Shown: positions 43,852-53,030, numbered from the stretch's first letter. The stretch is 64,000 nucleotides of DNA from Candidatus Melainabacteria bacterium (GCA_023250195.1 JAHFBF010000007.1:1-64000); one strand, 5' to 3'. The notes: generated from the sequence alone by a model not told the origin. A program made the numbers and translations.

Positions 43852-45438
43852 TTATATGCCCTGTAGAGACTTGCCATGAGTCTCTACAGCAGCAAAACAT
43901 TTCTCCATTGAATTAATCAATCCTTCTTCCGTAAATGGTTCTGCAATTATATCTACTCTTCCAAACAAATCTCGTGCTATTTTTGAGGTTTCATCACCAA
44001 TTACGGCAAACAAAGGTTTACTGCGGCAAGCCTCTACAAGACTATGTTTTTCAATCAATTTATAAAAATGCTTACAGGTATTTGGACTAAACAATGTAAT
44101 CACATCTAGACCCTCTTTAACTTGATTTATAATTTCTTGATCTAATTGTTCTATGAAATTGGCCTTGTAGATTCCCCAGGTTGTTATCTGTTGAGACGTT
44201 GCATGCAACGTCTCTCCTACTTGGGTTGGATATAAAATCTTTTTATCTTGTAGACTTGTTCTTTCGCTTAATTCATTTATTAAATCTTCAAAGGAAAATC
44301 TTTTTGGTATAAAATCAGCTTTTATATTATATTTTTCCAGTTCAAGTTTTGTTTTATATCCTACTGCTGCGATTTGAGATTTAAATAATGCTCTTGAATC
44401 ATAACAATTTTTTTCTAAGATTTCAAAGAAAAACTTTACTGCATTTTGACTGGTAAAAAACATCCAGTCAAAGGATGATAAATTATTAATTATATTTTTA
44501 TTGTATACTTCTTTGTCATTCAACTCATAGCTGACTATAGGACAGTTTATCGGCTTAGCGCCTAGTTTGATAAGTTTTGAAGCAAATGAGAAAGACTGCT
44601 CTTTTTCTCTTGTAATTAAAACTCTTTTCCCAAACAATGCTTTTGATTCAAACCAGTTTAATACTTCTCTAAAGTTTACAACTTCTCCTATAATAATTAC
44701 TGAAGGAGCTTTTATTTTGTTTTTTTCAATATCCTCAACTACTTCCCCAAGCTTTGATGTAATTGTAATTTGTTTACTTGTTGTCCCCCAGTAAATAATT
44801 GCTACTGGAGTATCTTTTGATCTCCCCAATGAAATAAGTTTACTGGCAATTTTTGGAAGATTTTTTACTCCCATTAAAAGCACAAGTGTACTTTTTGTTG
44901 CATCAAAATCATTCCAGTTTATAGAACAATCCGGACTGTCAGGATCTTCATGTGCAGTAAGAACAGTAAATGAACTTGTACAATCCCTGTGTGTAAGGGG
45001 TATTCCTGCATAAGCAGGAACAGCAGTAACGCTTGAAACTCCCGGAATAATTTCAAAGTTTATATTATGCTCTTTTAAGAAAACAGCTTCCTCTCCACCA
45101 CGCCCAAATATATTTGGATCTCCACCTTTTAAGCGACAAATTATTTTGTACTCTTTAGAGAATTCAAGCAGAAGTTTATTTATCTGCTCCTGACTGATTG
45201 ATTTTTCATGCTCACCGCCGGCTTTTCCAACATAAATAAGCAAGGGGTTACTGCGGTAAGGTCCTTCAGTGTTTTTATTGATCGATACTGCATATTCTAA
45301 AATTTCTTTTGAAACCAGGCTGTCATATACAATAACATCTGCTTTTTCAATTATTTCTTTGGCCTTTACAGTTAAAAGATCCGGATCTCCCGGACCTGCT
45401 CCGGTAATATAAATTGTAGATTCAACCTTATTCTTCAT
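43852..45438 (-). CDS. CobA-HemD fusion: uroporphyrinogen-III methyltransferase/synthase
   Basis: Residues 1-255 are SAM uroporphyrinogen-III methyltransferase (VYITGAGPGDPDLLTVKA-like start, YVGKAGG, CRLKGGDPNIFGRGGEEA, VPAYAGIPLTHRD), leading to sirohaem/cobalamin. Residues about 265-528 are uroporphyrinogen-III synthase (VLITREKEQSFSFASKL, FTSQNAVKFF, ITLFSPNTCKHF). The fusion serves both haem and sirohaem branches. One palindrome is embedded in frame in the HemD part (encoding VGETLHATS) and another forms the C-terminus (ETHGKSLQGI). Confidence 0.95.
   Translation of the reverse strand: MKNKVESTIYITGAGPGDPDLLTVKAKEIIEKADVIVYDSLVSKEILEYAVSINKNTEGPYRSNPLLIYVGKAGGEHEKSISQEQINKLLLEFSKEYKIICRLKGGDPNIFGRGGEEAVFLKEHNINFEIIPGVSSVTAVPAYAGIPLTHRDCTSSFTVLTAHEDPDSPDCSINWNDFDATKSTLVLLMGVKNLPKIASKLISLGRSKDTPVAIIYWGTTSKQITITSKLGEVVEDIEKNKIKAPSVIIIGEVVNFREVLNWFESKALFGKRVLITREKEQSFSFASKLIKLGAKPINCPIVSYELNDKEVYNKNIINNLSSFDWMFFTSQNAVKFFFEILEKNCYDSRALFKSQIAAVGYKTKLELEKYNIKADFIPKRFSFEDLINELSERTSLQDKKILYPTQVGETLHATSQQITTWGIYKANFIEQLDQEIINQVKEGLDVITLFSPNTCKHFYKLIEKHSLVEACRSKPLFAVIGDETSKIARDLFGRVDIIAEPFTEEGLINSMEKCFAAVETHGKSLQGI
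43861..43889. repeat. GTAG palindrome at the cobA/hemD 3' end
   Basis: Arms CTGTAGAGACT and AGTCTCTACAG around a 7-base centre. It encodes the last residues of the fusion protein, just before hemB. Confidence 0.85.
44193..44214. repeat. Palindrome inside the hemD part
   Basis: Perfect 22-base palindrome with half-site GAGACGTTGCA, flanked by TCCTAC on one side, so a GTAG-type copy with one decayed end. In frame. Confidence 0.85.
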
Positions 45439-45450
45439 AAGAAAACGATA

Positions 45451-46443
45451 TCACACGCCCATAGAGACCCCGCGATTAGGCATCTCTATAAAGATTTCCT
45501 GAAGAATCTCTTTAGCCCCCATTTGTAATAACGTTTTTGCAAGATTTTCTCCAACCAGTTTACATTCATTTATTTTTAAATTACCAGTATTTTTATCTTT
45601 TATATTTTTTTTTCCATCTAGACTTGCAACCAATCCATATAAAATAATTTGTCCATCTTTAATTTCAGAATAAGCCCCAATTGGTACCTGACAGCCCCCC
45701 TGTAAAATTTCTAAAAAAGCCCTCTCTGCCATTGAAGCTAAATAAGTTTCATTATGATTTAACTTTGAAACTATATTTTCAATATTTTTATCATCCTGTC
45801 TAATTTCAATTGCTAAAGCTCCTTGACCAACTGCCGGCAAAATATCTTTCGGGTTAAAGTGTTCTGTAATTTTATCCTCAAGTCCAAGTCTTTTGACACC
45901 AGCATATGCAAGAATTATTGCATCATAGCTTCCTTCTTCAAGTTTTCTAATTCTTGTATCAAGATTTCCTCTTAAATCTAAATATTCCAAATCATTTCTT
46001 AAAGCTTTCAGCTGTGCAATTCTTCGCAAGCTTGAGGTACCGATTTTTGATTTTGCTGGCAATGTAACAAACGTAGAAGCGTTGCATGCAACGCTTCTAC
46101 CGACAATCAACACATCATGGGGTTTTTCTCTCTTTAAAACTGCACCAAGCTTTAATCCATCAGGTAATTTCGTCGGTAAATCCTTTAAACTATGCACTGC
46201 TAAGTCAATTTCTTTTGCTAACAAAGCATCTTCAATTTCCCTGGTAAAAAGTCCCTTATCACCAATCTTTGAAAGGGCTACATCTGTAATATGATCACCT
46301 TTTGTTTTTATTTCTTTTAAAACAATTTCCGGTAGTAGCAAACCAGTGTGTTTGCTTAGTTTTAAGAGCTCGTCTCTTATATAATTTGCTTGCCAGATAG
46401 CAAGCTTACTGGAGCGAGTGCCAATTGTAAGTTTATAACCCAA
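45451..46443 (-). CDS. hemC: Porphobilinogen deaminase (hydroxymethylbilane synthase)
   Basis: Polymerises four porphobilinogens. TIGTRSSKLAIWQA, the catalytic DLAVHSLKDLPT, IGTSSLRRIAQLKA, LDLRGNLDTRIRKL and the cofactor cysteine in LQGGCQVPIGAY are present. Length is 330 residues. A perfect palindrome adds GRSVACNASTF in a surface loop before IGTSSLRR, and a decayed palindrome forms the C-terminus (MPNRGVSMGV). Its start overlaps the hemA stop by 11 bases. Confidence 0.96.
   Translation of the reverse strand: MGYKLTIGTRSSKLAIWQANYIRDELLKLSKHTGLLLPEIVLKEIKTKGDHITDVALSKIGDKGLFTREIEDALLAKEIDLAVHSLKDLPTKLPDGLKLGAVLKREKPHDVLIVGRSVACNASTFVTLPAKSKIGTSSLRRIAQLKALRNDLEYLDLRGNLDTRIRKLEEGSYDAIILAYAGVKRLGLEDKITEHFNPKDILPAVGQGALAIEIRQDDKNIENIVSKLNHNETYLASMAERAFLEILQGGCQVPIGAYSEIKDGQIILYGLVASLDGKKNIKDKNTGNLKINECKLVGENLAKTLLQMGAKEILQEIFIEMPNRGVSMGV
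45461..45489. repeat. Decayed GTAG-type palindrome at the hemC 3' end
   Basis: Arms ATAGAGA and TCTCTAT with partly matching inner bases (CC...GG). It encodes the last residues of HemC. Confidence 0.6.
46073..46100. repeat. GTAG palindrome inside hemC
   Basis: Perfect 28-base palindrome, half-site GTAGAAGCGTTGCA. It lies in frame and shares the TTGCATGCAA centre with the hemD copy. Confidence 0.92.
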
Positions 46444-47770
46444 ATAAATCTCTTATAAGCTGAATTTTGTCTTCTTGAGAACCAGGCAAATGAGACTCCT
46501 TCAAAGTTTTAATGGGCAGATGAAGCATAGTATTTGTAAGATTATTTACGATATAATCAACTTCTTCTCTTGTAAAAGTGGCTTTGCCACTGGTTAGTTT
46601 TGTAAGCTTATCTTTTTTAACACTTTCAACTTTTTCCTTTAAGTCTTTAATTAATAAATCCAGGTCCTGATTTGCAATTTGTTCATAAAGAGTTTTTGTC
46701 CCATTCAAAATAATTTGTTCTGCTTGAATCAAATCCTCATTATTTGCATGAATTGTCTTACTATAAGCAGTCTGGAGACTATCTATATCATAGAGCTTTA
46801 TATTTGGCAGTTTCCCAAATTCAGAATCAACATTTCTTGGCATTGAAACATCAAAAACAAATAATTCTTTAGATTGATCTTTTCTGGATTGTTTAAATTG
46901 TTCTGCAAAAATAATAAAATGTGGTGCACCTGCTGCACAAATCAAGATATCTACATCATTTAAAACATTGTAAATATCTTCAAAAGGAAACGACCTGTCT
47001 ATTTTATATTTTTCCGAGAATTCAATAACTCTATGTGGTGATTTGTTCAATACAACCGTTTCTTTTGAACCCCCAATCTTTAGAATGTGATCCAAAGCAA
47101 GTTGTGCCATTTTTCCTGCCCCTAAGACCATAATTGATTTTGTTTTAATAGGACCTGAAATATTATTAGCCAGATCAATTGCTGCAGAACTTATGGACTG
47201 AGAGTTTTTAGATAAATTTGTTTGTTGATGAACCACTTTAGCTGTTTTTATTATGCTTTGAAATAAAAGCTCAAGTGTTTTATCTAAAGTTTTTTCCTTT
47301 TGTGCTGTGGAATAAGCAAACTTAACCTGAGACAAAATCTGAGTTTCACCTAAAACAAGGCTATCAAGTCCGCTTGCAAGTTTAAAGGCATGCTCTGCAA
47401 CTTCATTTTCTTTCAAAAGAGCACTGTATTCCTTTGCTACTTTTATTTCAAGCCCTAAAAACTGTTTAAAGAAGTTTGATATTTCATTCAGTGATTTTTC
47501 AAAATCGTTGGATGTAAAGTAAATTTCTGTTCTGTTGCATGTACTGAGAATAATAAAAGACCTTAGTGTCTTATAATTCTTCAGATTTTGATTTGCTTCA
47601 ATAAGTCTGTACTCAGGAATTGCAAATTTTTCCCTTACTGCAACAGGTGCTGTTTTATGATTTACCGTAAAAAGATACAAGTCTTTTATTGCAGGCAGCA
47701 GTAAATTTTTATTTTCAAAAGCTTTAAATTCTTTTTCTGAAACATTTTCTTTTACTTGATTTGTAATCAT
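46433..47770 (-). CDS. hemA: Glutamyl-tRNA reductase
   Basis: First committed step of C5-pathway tetrapyrrole synthesis, making glutamate-1-semialdehyde. TVNHKTAPVAVREKFA, the catalytic cysteine in ILSTCNRTEIY, LGETQILSQVK, the NADPH motif VLGAGKMAQLA and FVFDVSMPRNVD are present. The start is set at 47770 (MITNQVK), since the frame upstream begins with TTG. It heads the hemA-hemC-cobA/hemD-hemB run. hemL is not in the window. Confidence 0.96.
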   Translation of the reverse strand: MITNQVKENVSEKEFKAFENKNLLLPAIKDLYLFTVNHKTAPVAVREKFAIPEYRLIEANQNLKNYKTLRSFIILSTCNRTEIYFTSNDFEKSLNEISNFFKQFLGLEIKVAKEYSALLKENEVAEHAFKLASGLDSLVLGETQILSQVKFAYSTAQKEKTLDKTLELLFQSIIKTAKVVHQQTNLSKNSQSISSAAIDLANNISGPIKTKSIMVLGAGKMAQLALDHILKIGGSKETVVLNKSPHRVIEFSEKYKIDRSFPFEDIYNVLNDVDILICAAGAPHFIIFAEQFKQSRKDQSKELFVFDVSMPRNVDSEFGKLPNIKLYDIDSLQTAYSKTIHANNEDLIQAEQIILNGTKTLYEQIANQDLDLLIKDLKEKVESVKKDKLTKLTSGKATFTREEVDYIVNNLTNTMLHLPIKTLKESHLPGSQEDKIQLIRDLFGL

Positions 47771-47855
47771 AAAAATACAGTCTGATTTTATCAAATTTGT
47801 ATATTATGACGTAACCAAATTGTTATACCTTTTAGAGACACAATTAATCGTACTT

Positions 47856-48803
47856 CTACGATTTTTTCGTAAATCTACCTAATAACATACTTAAGATTGA
47901 TGCTGTTAATTCTCTAGAAAGCTGCTCTTTCTCTTCAAGCGATAATTGCTCAGAATATTTTGTATTTTGAATAGCTGTTTGGAGCAATTCTTTAACAAGA
48001 TTAAGGATCCTTTGAAAGACAGGAGAACTATTCTCAAAAAGCTTTTTAAATAAATTCTTGATCTTAAAAGCTTGTTTTAAGTTTTGGAAAAGTTGAGAAC
48101 CTTCCCTCGCTTCAACATCTCTTCCAAAAGTTCTATGTCTATATTTAATTAACTCTTCAATTAATTTTGGCTCTAATGTTTTTATATTGCCAATTGTATG
48201 TGCATTAAATAAAATTTCTGCAGTATGCTCAAGTAGTTCTGCTTTGTAGAAAGCATCATAAATATCTTTTCCAACAGCTACTGCACCATGCCTATCAAGA
48301 ATAATGACATCATGTTTCTCAAGAGCAGAGACTGTTAGTTTTAATTCTTCATCTCTATCTGGTCCAGGGAATGGAATAAAAGCCACCTCACCAAGCTGAA
48401 CAATTGAATCAGGAAGAACCGGTTCATTAAAATCAATTCCACAAACAGTAAGCGAGATTACTTTTGGCGGGTGAGCATGAACAAAAGAATTTATATCAGG
48501 TCTTTTTTTGTAAGCAGCTAAATGAATTAATAAATCTGACGATGGAACATGCCACGGCATGTCCTTACCAACTGGAAGAATATTTCCATCTAAATCTACA
48601 ACTACAAAATCTTCTTCGTCTATTAACCCTTTATGACTACCTTTTGGAGTAATTAAAATGTTTCCATTATCTAACTTTAAACTAAAGTTCCCATCAAATC
48701 CAGAAACCAGGCCATTCTTATAAGCCATATGGCAAACCTTCTTAAGATCCTCTCTATGTTTTGTTTCAGTATTTTCCTTTGTCAAAGTTGGCATATGTAA
48801 CAT
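47856..48803 (-). CDS. Class II aldolase/adducin-family protein
   Basis: The aldolase domain (about 10-215) has GLVSGFDGNFSLKL, ILITPKGSHKGLI, zinc ligands in SFVHAHPPKVISL and DRHGAVAVGKDIYDAF. Substrates of this family include fuculose- and ribulose-phosphates. About 90 extra C-terminal residues are helical and not typical. The start (MLHMPTL) is placed at 48803 or 48794; the frame farther upstream begins inside a dispersed repeat. A decayed palindrome encodes DMPWHV before the conserved PSSDLLIHL. Confidence 0.85.
   Translation of the reverse strand: MLHMPTLTKENTETKHREDLKKVCHMAYKNGLVSGFDGNFSLKLDNGNILITPKGSHKGLIDEEDFVVVDLDGNILPVGKDMPWHVPSSDLLIHLAAYKKRPDINSFVHAHPPKVISLTVCGIDFNEPVLPDSIVQLGEVAFIPFPGPDRDEELKLTVSALEKHDVIILDRHGAVAVGKDIYDAFYKAELLEHTAEILFNAHTIGNIKTLEPKLIEELIKYRHRTFGRDVEAREGSQLFQNLKQAFKIKNLFKKLFENSSPVFQRILNLVKELLQTAIQNTKYSEQLSLEEKEQLSRELTASILSMLLGRFTKKS
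48548..48563. repeat. Decayed palindrome inside the aldolase-family gene
   Basis: ACATGCC and GGCATGT arms; outer bases (GATGGA and TCCTTAC) retain part of GTAG-type ends. In frame. Confidence 0.5.
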
Positions 48804-48836
48804 TATAATATCGGAGATATAAAGAAAAACGTAGTG

Positions 48837-48938
48837 CGTCATTGCGAGGAGTCCGCCTTTGGCGGACGACGAAGCAATCTCAAAACGTGAATTAGTTAGT
48901 AAGATTGCTTCGGGCTAAAGCCCTCGCAATGACGTGAC
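48837..48938. repeat. Full GTCATTGCGAG-type palindromic element between divergent genes
   Basis: Begins CGTCATTGCGAGGAG, has an inner TCCGCC/GGCGGA hairpin and GACGAAGCAATC, and ends CCCTCGCAATGACG, so the ends are inverted repeats. It lies between the aldolase-family gene and uvrB and contains the first in-frame ATG or GTG of both, neither of which is likely to be used. Confidence 0.92.
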
Positions 48939-48966
48939 AAGTTATAATTTCATTGTTACATACCAT

Positions 48967-50997
48967 ATGCCAACTAATTCCTCACAATTCCAAATCAAAT
49001 CTCCCTTTCAGCCTGCAGGAGATCAACCACAGGCAATAAAAGAATTAAAAGAAGGAATTAAAAAAAAGTTGCGCTATCAAACGCTTCTTGGTGTAACCGG
49101 CTCAGGAAAAACCTTTACAATTGCTAATGTAATTGCTGAGGTTAAAAAACCAGCTCTTATAATCGCCCACAATAAAACACTTGCAGCACAGTTATGTAAT
49201 GAGTTTCGGGATTTTATGCCTGATAATGCTGTTGAATATTTTATTAGTTACTATGACTATTACCAACCTGAGTCTTATCTCCCACAGACTGATACATACA
49301 TCGAAAAAGTTGCAAGTGTAAATGAAGAAATAGACAGATTAAGACACTCTACTACAAGATCACTCTTTGAAAGGGACGATGTTGTAGTAGTTGCTTCTGT
49401 AAGCTGCATATATGGTTTAGGAGTACCAGAATTATATTATAAGTCTGCAATCATGCTTAAACAGGGACAAAATATTGAACGGGATGAATTGATACATAAC
49501 TTTGTAGGTATTCACTACGAAAGAAATGACATAGAGCTTACAAGAGGAAGATTTCGTGTTCGCGGTGAAATTGTAGAAATTTTTCCTGTCTACGAAGAAG
49601 AGATTCTAAAAATAAGCTTCTTTGGAGATCAGATTGAAAGCCTTACTAAAATTAATCCAATGACAGGCGAAGTAACCTCTACAATGAAAGAAATATCAAT
49701 TTATCCAGCCAAGCATTACATAGCGGATGAAGAAAGTATTGAAGAAGCATGTAAACAAATTGACAAAGAGCTGAAAGAAAGATGTGACGAATTAAAATCA
49801 CAGGACAAAAATATAGAAGCCCAAAGACTCTGGCAACGGACAAAATTTGACCTTGAAATGTTACGTGAAGTAGGTTACTGCAATGGTGTTGAAAACTATT
49901 CAAGAATCCTGGAAGGAAGAAAGTCCGGTGAACCGCCAAATGTTTTAATAGATTATTTCAATAGAAAATTTGGAGAAGACGGCTGGGTATGTATTATAGA
50001 TGAATCACACGTAACCGTTCCACAAGTGGGGGGCATGTATCATGGAGATTTATCCAGAAAAAATACTCTTATAGATTATGGGTTTCGTCTTCCCTGTGCA
50101 AAAGACAATAGGCCTTTAAAACCTGATGAATTCTGGAGTAGAATCAACCAGGCAATTTTTGTAAGCGCAACTCCTGGCGATTACGAATTAAAAATAAGTG
50201 AGAAGATTGTAGAACAGATAGTACGGCCTACCGGACTTATAGATCCTGGAGTTGAGATACGACCAACAAAAGGACAAATTGATGATTTAATTCATGAAAT
50301 CAGATTAAGAGTTGAAAAAAAAGAAAGGATTTTAATTTCCACACTTACAAAAAGAATGGCGGAAGATTTAACAGCATATTTAACCGGATCAAATTTAAAA
50401 GTCAGATGGTTACACAGTGAAATAGTTGCACTTGATAGGATTGAAATTTTAAGAGATTTAAGGCTTGGAGAATTTGATGTGCTGGTTGGAGTAAATCTTT
50501 TACGCGAAGGTATTGATTTGCCTGAAGTAAGTCTGGTTTGCATAATGGATGCAGACAAAGAAGGTTTTTTAAGAGCCGAAAGATCTTTAATTCAAATGAT
50601 AGGACGTGCTGCAAGAAATGCCGCAGGAAAAGTTATTTTATATGCTGATAAAATTACAAATTCAATGCAAAGAGCAATTAGCGAAACTAATCGTAGAAGA
50701 GAGGTACAGATTGAGTACAATAAATTGCATAATATTACCCCAAAAACAATTATTAAAGGACATGCAAATCCGCTTCTAGAAGCGCTTCGCTCAAATAAAA
50801 ATATTGAAGAGGTTATAGCAGAAGAACTTGCACATGAAAAACTTGACTTAAAAGAACTTCCAAAAGTTTTGAAAAAAATTGAACAGCAGATGAAAAATGC
50901 TGCATTATTATTGGATTTTGAAAGAGCTGCAAAATTAAGAGATGAGTTATACAAATTAAGAGAACAAGCAAAAAAAATTAGATCAGAGAAATATTAA
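48967..50997 (+). CDS. uvrB: Excinuclease ABC subunit B
   Basis: Helicase-like damage-verification subunit of nucleotide excision repair. Walker A TGSGKTFTIANV, the beta-hairpin region YYDYYQPESYLPQTD, DESHV, and helicase motifs with VGVNLLREGIDLPEVSLV and QMIGRAARN are present, with a C-terminal UVR domain (ALLLDFERAAKLRDEL). The start is set at the ATG at 48967; the GTG at 48934 lies in a dispersed repeat. 676 residues. Confidence 0.97.
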   Translation: MPTNSSQFQIKSPFQPAGDQPQAIKELKEGIKKKLRYQTLLGVTGSGKTFTIANVIAEVKKPALIIAHNKTLAAQLCNEFRDFMPDNAVEYFISYYDYYQPESYLPQTDTYIEKVASVNEEIDRLRHSTTRSLFERDDVVVVASVSCIYGLGVPELYYKSAIMLKQGQNIERDELIHNFVGIHYERNDIELTRGRFRVRGEIVEIFPVYEEEILKISFFGDQIESLTKINPMTGEVTSTMKEISIYPAKHYIADEESIEEACKQIDKELKERCDELKSQDKNIEAQRLWQRTKFDLEMLREVGYCNGVENYSRILEGRKSGEPPNVLIDYFNRKFGEDGWVCIIDESHVTVPQVGGMYHGDLSRKNTLIDYGFRLPCAKDNRPLKPDEFWSRINQAIFVSATPGDYELKISEKIVEQIVRPTGLIDPGVEIRPTKGQIDDLIHEIRLRVEKKERILISTLTKRMAEDLTAYLTGSNLKVRWLHSEIVALDRIEILRDLRLGEFDVLVGVNLLREGIDLPEVSLVCIMDADKEGFLRAERSLIQMIGRAARNAAGKVILYADKITNSMQRAISETNRRREVQIEYNKLHNITPKTIIKGHANPLLEALRSNKNIEEVIAEELAHEKLDLKELPKVLKKIEQQMKNAALLLDFERAAKLRDELYKLREQAKKIRSEKY

Positions 50998-51029
50998 ACA
51001 CAAAAGGAGTTATAATATAGCAGATAAAA

Positions 51030-51066
51030 GCGGAGCATTTTCTTGAAAATGCGGAGCGTTATATAA
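51030..51066 (+). repeat. Composite element hairpin upstream of the 38-aa gene
   Basis: Perfect hairpin GCATTTTC/GAAAATGC between two CGGAGC boxes, followed by GTTATATAA and ATG. Its core is identical to that at 57228-57256 on the opposite strand. The second GGAG is the SD. Confidence 0.85.
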
Positions 51067-51183
51067 ATGATGGAGTTCTTTCGAAAATATTCTAAGTTCT
51101 TTGTACTAATCATGCTTATTGCTTTTTTGGTGGTTTCAGTAGTACCAATGTTTTATGTTTTCACGATTAAAAAACCGTACTAG
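51067..51183 (+). CDS. Small single-helix membrane protein, 38 aa
   Basis: Reads MMEFFRKYSK, then a hydrophobic helix of about 20 residues (FFVLIMLIAFLVVSVVPMFY), then VFTIKKPY. A clear SD (GGAG) ten bases before the first ATG and a positive-inside pattern support expression. It lies between uvrB and the M23 peptidase gene. Function unknown. Confidence 0.6.
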   Translation: MMEFFRKYSKFFVLIMLIAFLVVSVVPMFYVFTIKKPY

Positions 51184-51205
51184 AACTATTTGATTTTTAA
51201 TATTT

Positions 51206-52351
51206 ATGAATAAAAAAAGGATTGTTTATAGCTTGCTTTTAATCATACTTACCATGATTAATTCTTCATCTTTATGCGCATACTCCTCATTCAGCAAAGC
51301 AAAATCAAGGGCTTTAAGAGAAATAGAACAAAAAAGCGAGTTTTTAAAAAGGAAGATTCAAGAAACCAAGGAAAAAGAAAAAGTTGCTACAGGAAAATTA
51401 ATTGTAATTCAACATAAACTTTATAAAACACAGGAACAATTAAGAAAAAATAAAAATGAGCTTTCAAGCACTCAAAACAGTTTACAGCTTACAGAAGAAA
51501 AACTAACAAAGCTAAAAAAGGACTACATTACCTTAAGAGCAGATGCTGAAAACAGAATTAAACAGATTTATGAGGGGCAAAGATTAAAAGTATTGGAGAT
51601 TTTATTAAAAACCCCTAGTCTGACTGAATTCCTGGATGTACTGTACTACCAAAAACTTCTTATTGCACAGGATAAAAATCTGCTTGAAAGGCTATCTACC
51701 CAATCAAAAGAAATAAAGAATTTCAAAGAGCGTCTTGCTCAAGAAAAAATCAGGATTGCAAGTATTGTTAGTGTTATAGAAAAACAAAAAATAGAAATAG
51801 CCAGAGAACATACTAATCAGTCACATCTGGTACAAAAGCTAAGAACAGAAAGAGCTTCTTATGAATCTGCTGAAAGACAAATCGAAAGAGATTCACAGCA
51901 GTTGATTTCAGAGATAAACAGACTTGTTGGAAAAGGTGGGTTTAATGGTCCTTCAGTTCCAGGTTCAGGAGCTTTTTCATATCCTATCCATGGGCGTCTA
52001 ACATCACCATTTGGATTACGCAGACATCCTATCTTTAAAGTCGTAAGCTTTCACAGTGGAGTTGACCTGGCAGCGCCATACGGAACAGCAATTATGGCAA
52101 GCGATACAGGAAGAGTGATTTTTAACGGTTGGTATGGCGGCTATGGAAAAGTTGTAATCGTAGACCATGGGATGAATTACTCTACTCTTTATGCTCACTT
52201 AAGCAGAACATCTGCTTCAAGAGGACAGACAATTATAAAAGGACAAACCGTTGGCTATGAAGGCCAAACCGGATACTCCACAGGACCTCATTTACACTTT
52301 GAGGTTAGAAAAAACGGAAGACCGGAGAACCCGTTAAATTATCTAAGATAG
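51206..52351 (+). CDS. Secreted M23 peptidase with coiled coil (EnvC/NlpD-like)
   Basis: Signal peptide (about 1-26), long coiled coil (about 30-240), then a LytM/M23 domain: FHSGVDLAAPYGT (HxxxD) and HLHFEVRKNGRPENP (HxH), both zinc-ligand sets intact. The layout matches EnvC-type cell-wall hydrolases or activators acting in division; intact ligands suggest it is itself active. 381 residues. Confidence 0.92.
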   Translation: MNKKRIVYSLLLIILTMINSSSLCAYSSFSKAKSRALREIEQKSEFLKRKIQETKEKEKVATGKLIVIQHKLYKTQEQLRKNKNELSSTQNSLQLTEEKLTKLKKDYITLRADAENRIKQIYEGQRLKVLEILLKTPSLTEFLDVLYYQKLLIAQDKNLLERLSTQSKEIKNFKERLAQEKIRIASIVSVIEKQKIEIAREHTNQSHLVQKLRTERASYESAERQIERDSQQLISEINRLVGKGGFNGPSVPGSGAFSYPIHGRLTSPFGLRRHPIFKVVSFHSGVDLAAPYGTAIMASDTGRVIFNGWYGGYGKVVIVDHGMNYSTLYAHLSRTSASRGQTIIKGQTVGYEGQTGYSTGPHLHFEVRKNGRPENPLNYLR

Positions 52352-52361
52352 AAATTAATTT

Positions 52362-52988
52362 TCAGGTTCTATTTACCGCCCAGACCATTGCATGTTTTTT
52401 ACTTAAGTGAATTTCTGTAATTGAGCCATTTTCTACTTTTAAGTGCCAGAACTTATCAACATCTGCTTTTAATAACTGTAAAATAAAAAGCCTTATCGGT
52501 CCTGAGTGACAAACAACAATAATGTTTTTACCTGCATATTTCTTTAGGACTATTTTATAAAATTTATTTACTCTTTTATCTAAATCAACGACTGATTCAC
52601 CTCTTGGGGGCTTATTCCTGTAAGGATCTTTTAGCCACTGTTTATATCCCTTAGGATCATCCTTCCTAACCTCCCAGTAATTTTTCCCTTCCCATAAACC
52701 TTCAGATTTTTCCATAAGATTTTTATCAATAATGATCTTGGAGACAGGTTTCCTGCCTAAAGCAATAATTTTTGCAGTGTGAATAGCACGTTTTAAAGGA
52801 CTTGAAATTATATAATCTGTTTTCACTTTAGAGAGCTTGTGGGCTGCTCTCCGGGCTTGTGTAACCCCTTCATTATTCAAATCCCAATTTAATTGCCCAA
52901 ATAAAAGCTTATCCTTATTTGCTTTTGTCTCACCGTGACGGACAAAATAAATTTTTGTTATGGGTTCTTTGTAGTCAAGTATATCCAT
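52362..52988 (-). CDS. Histidine phosphatase family protein (phosphoglycerate mutase-like)
   Basis: 208 residues. The phosphohistidine motif is FVRHGETKANK near the start; IISSPLKRAIHTAK supplies the arginine, ENYWE-like region WEGKNYWEV the acid, and VVCHSGPIRLF the second histidine. Substrate not known (alpha-ribazole phosphatase and broad phosphatases share this pattern). A palindrome lies just upstream of its ATG. Confidence 0.9.
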   Translation of the reverse strand: MDILDYKEPITKIYFVRHGETKANKDKLLFGQLNWDLNNEGVTQARRAAHKLSKVKTDYIISSPLKRAIHTAKIIALGRKPVSKIIIDKNLMEKSEGLWEGKNYWEVRKDDPKGYKQWLKDPYRNKPPRGESVVDLDKRVNKFYKIVLKKYAGKNIIVVCHSGPIRLFILQLLKADVDKFWHLKVENGSITEIHLSKKHAMVWAVNRT

Positions 52989-52995
52989 ACTGTTG

Positions 52996-53016
52996 AGGCA
53001 GGTTTTAAACCTGCCT
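52996..53016. repeat. Palindrome just upstream of the histidine phosphatase start
   Basis: AGGCAGGTTT and AAACCTGCCT arms with one central base; context GTTG...TTTAC. It would fold in the 5' leader seven bases before the ATG. A GTAG-type relative. Confidence 0.7.
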
Positions 53017-53030
53017 TTACAAAGGCTCCT

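Noticed and set aside
44990-45020. TTCCTGC/GCAGGAA palindrome in the cobA part
   Set aside because: It encodes VPAYAGIPLTHR, a conserved CobA segment, so the symmetry is probably a coincidence and not an insertion.
46583-46601. AGTGGC/GCCACT palindrome in hemA
   Set aside because: Only six-base arms and no GTAG ends; could be a decayed copy but not distinguishable from chance.
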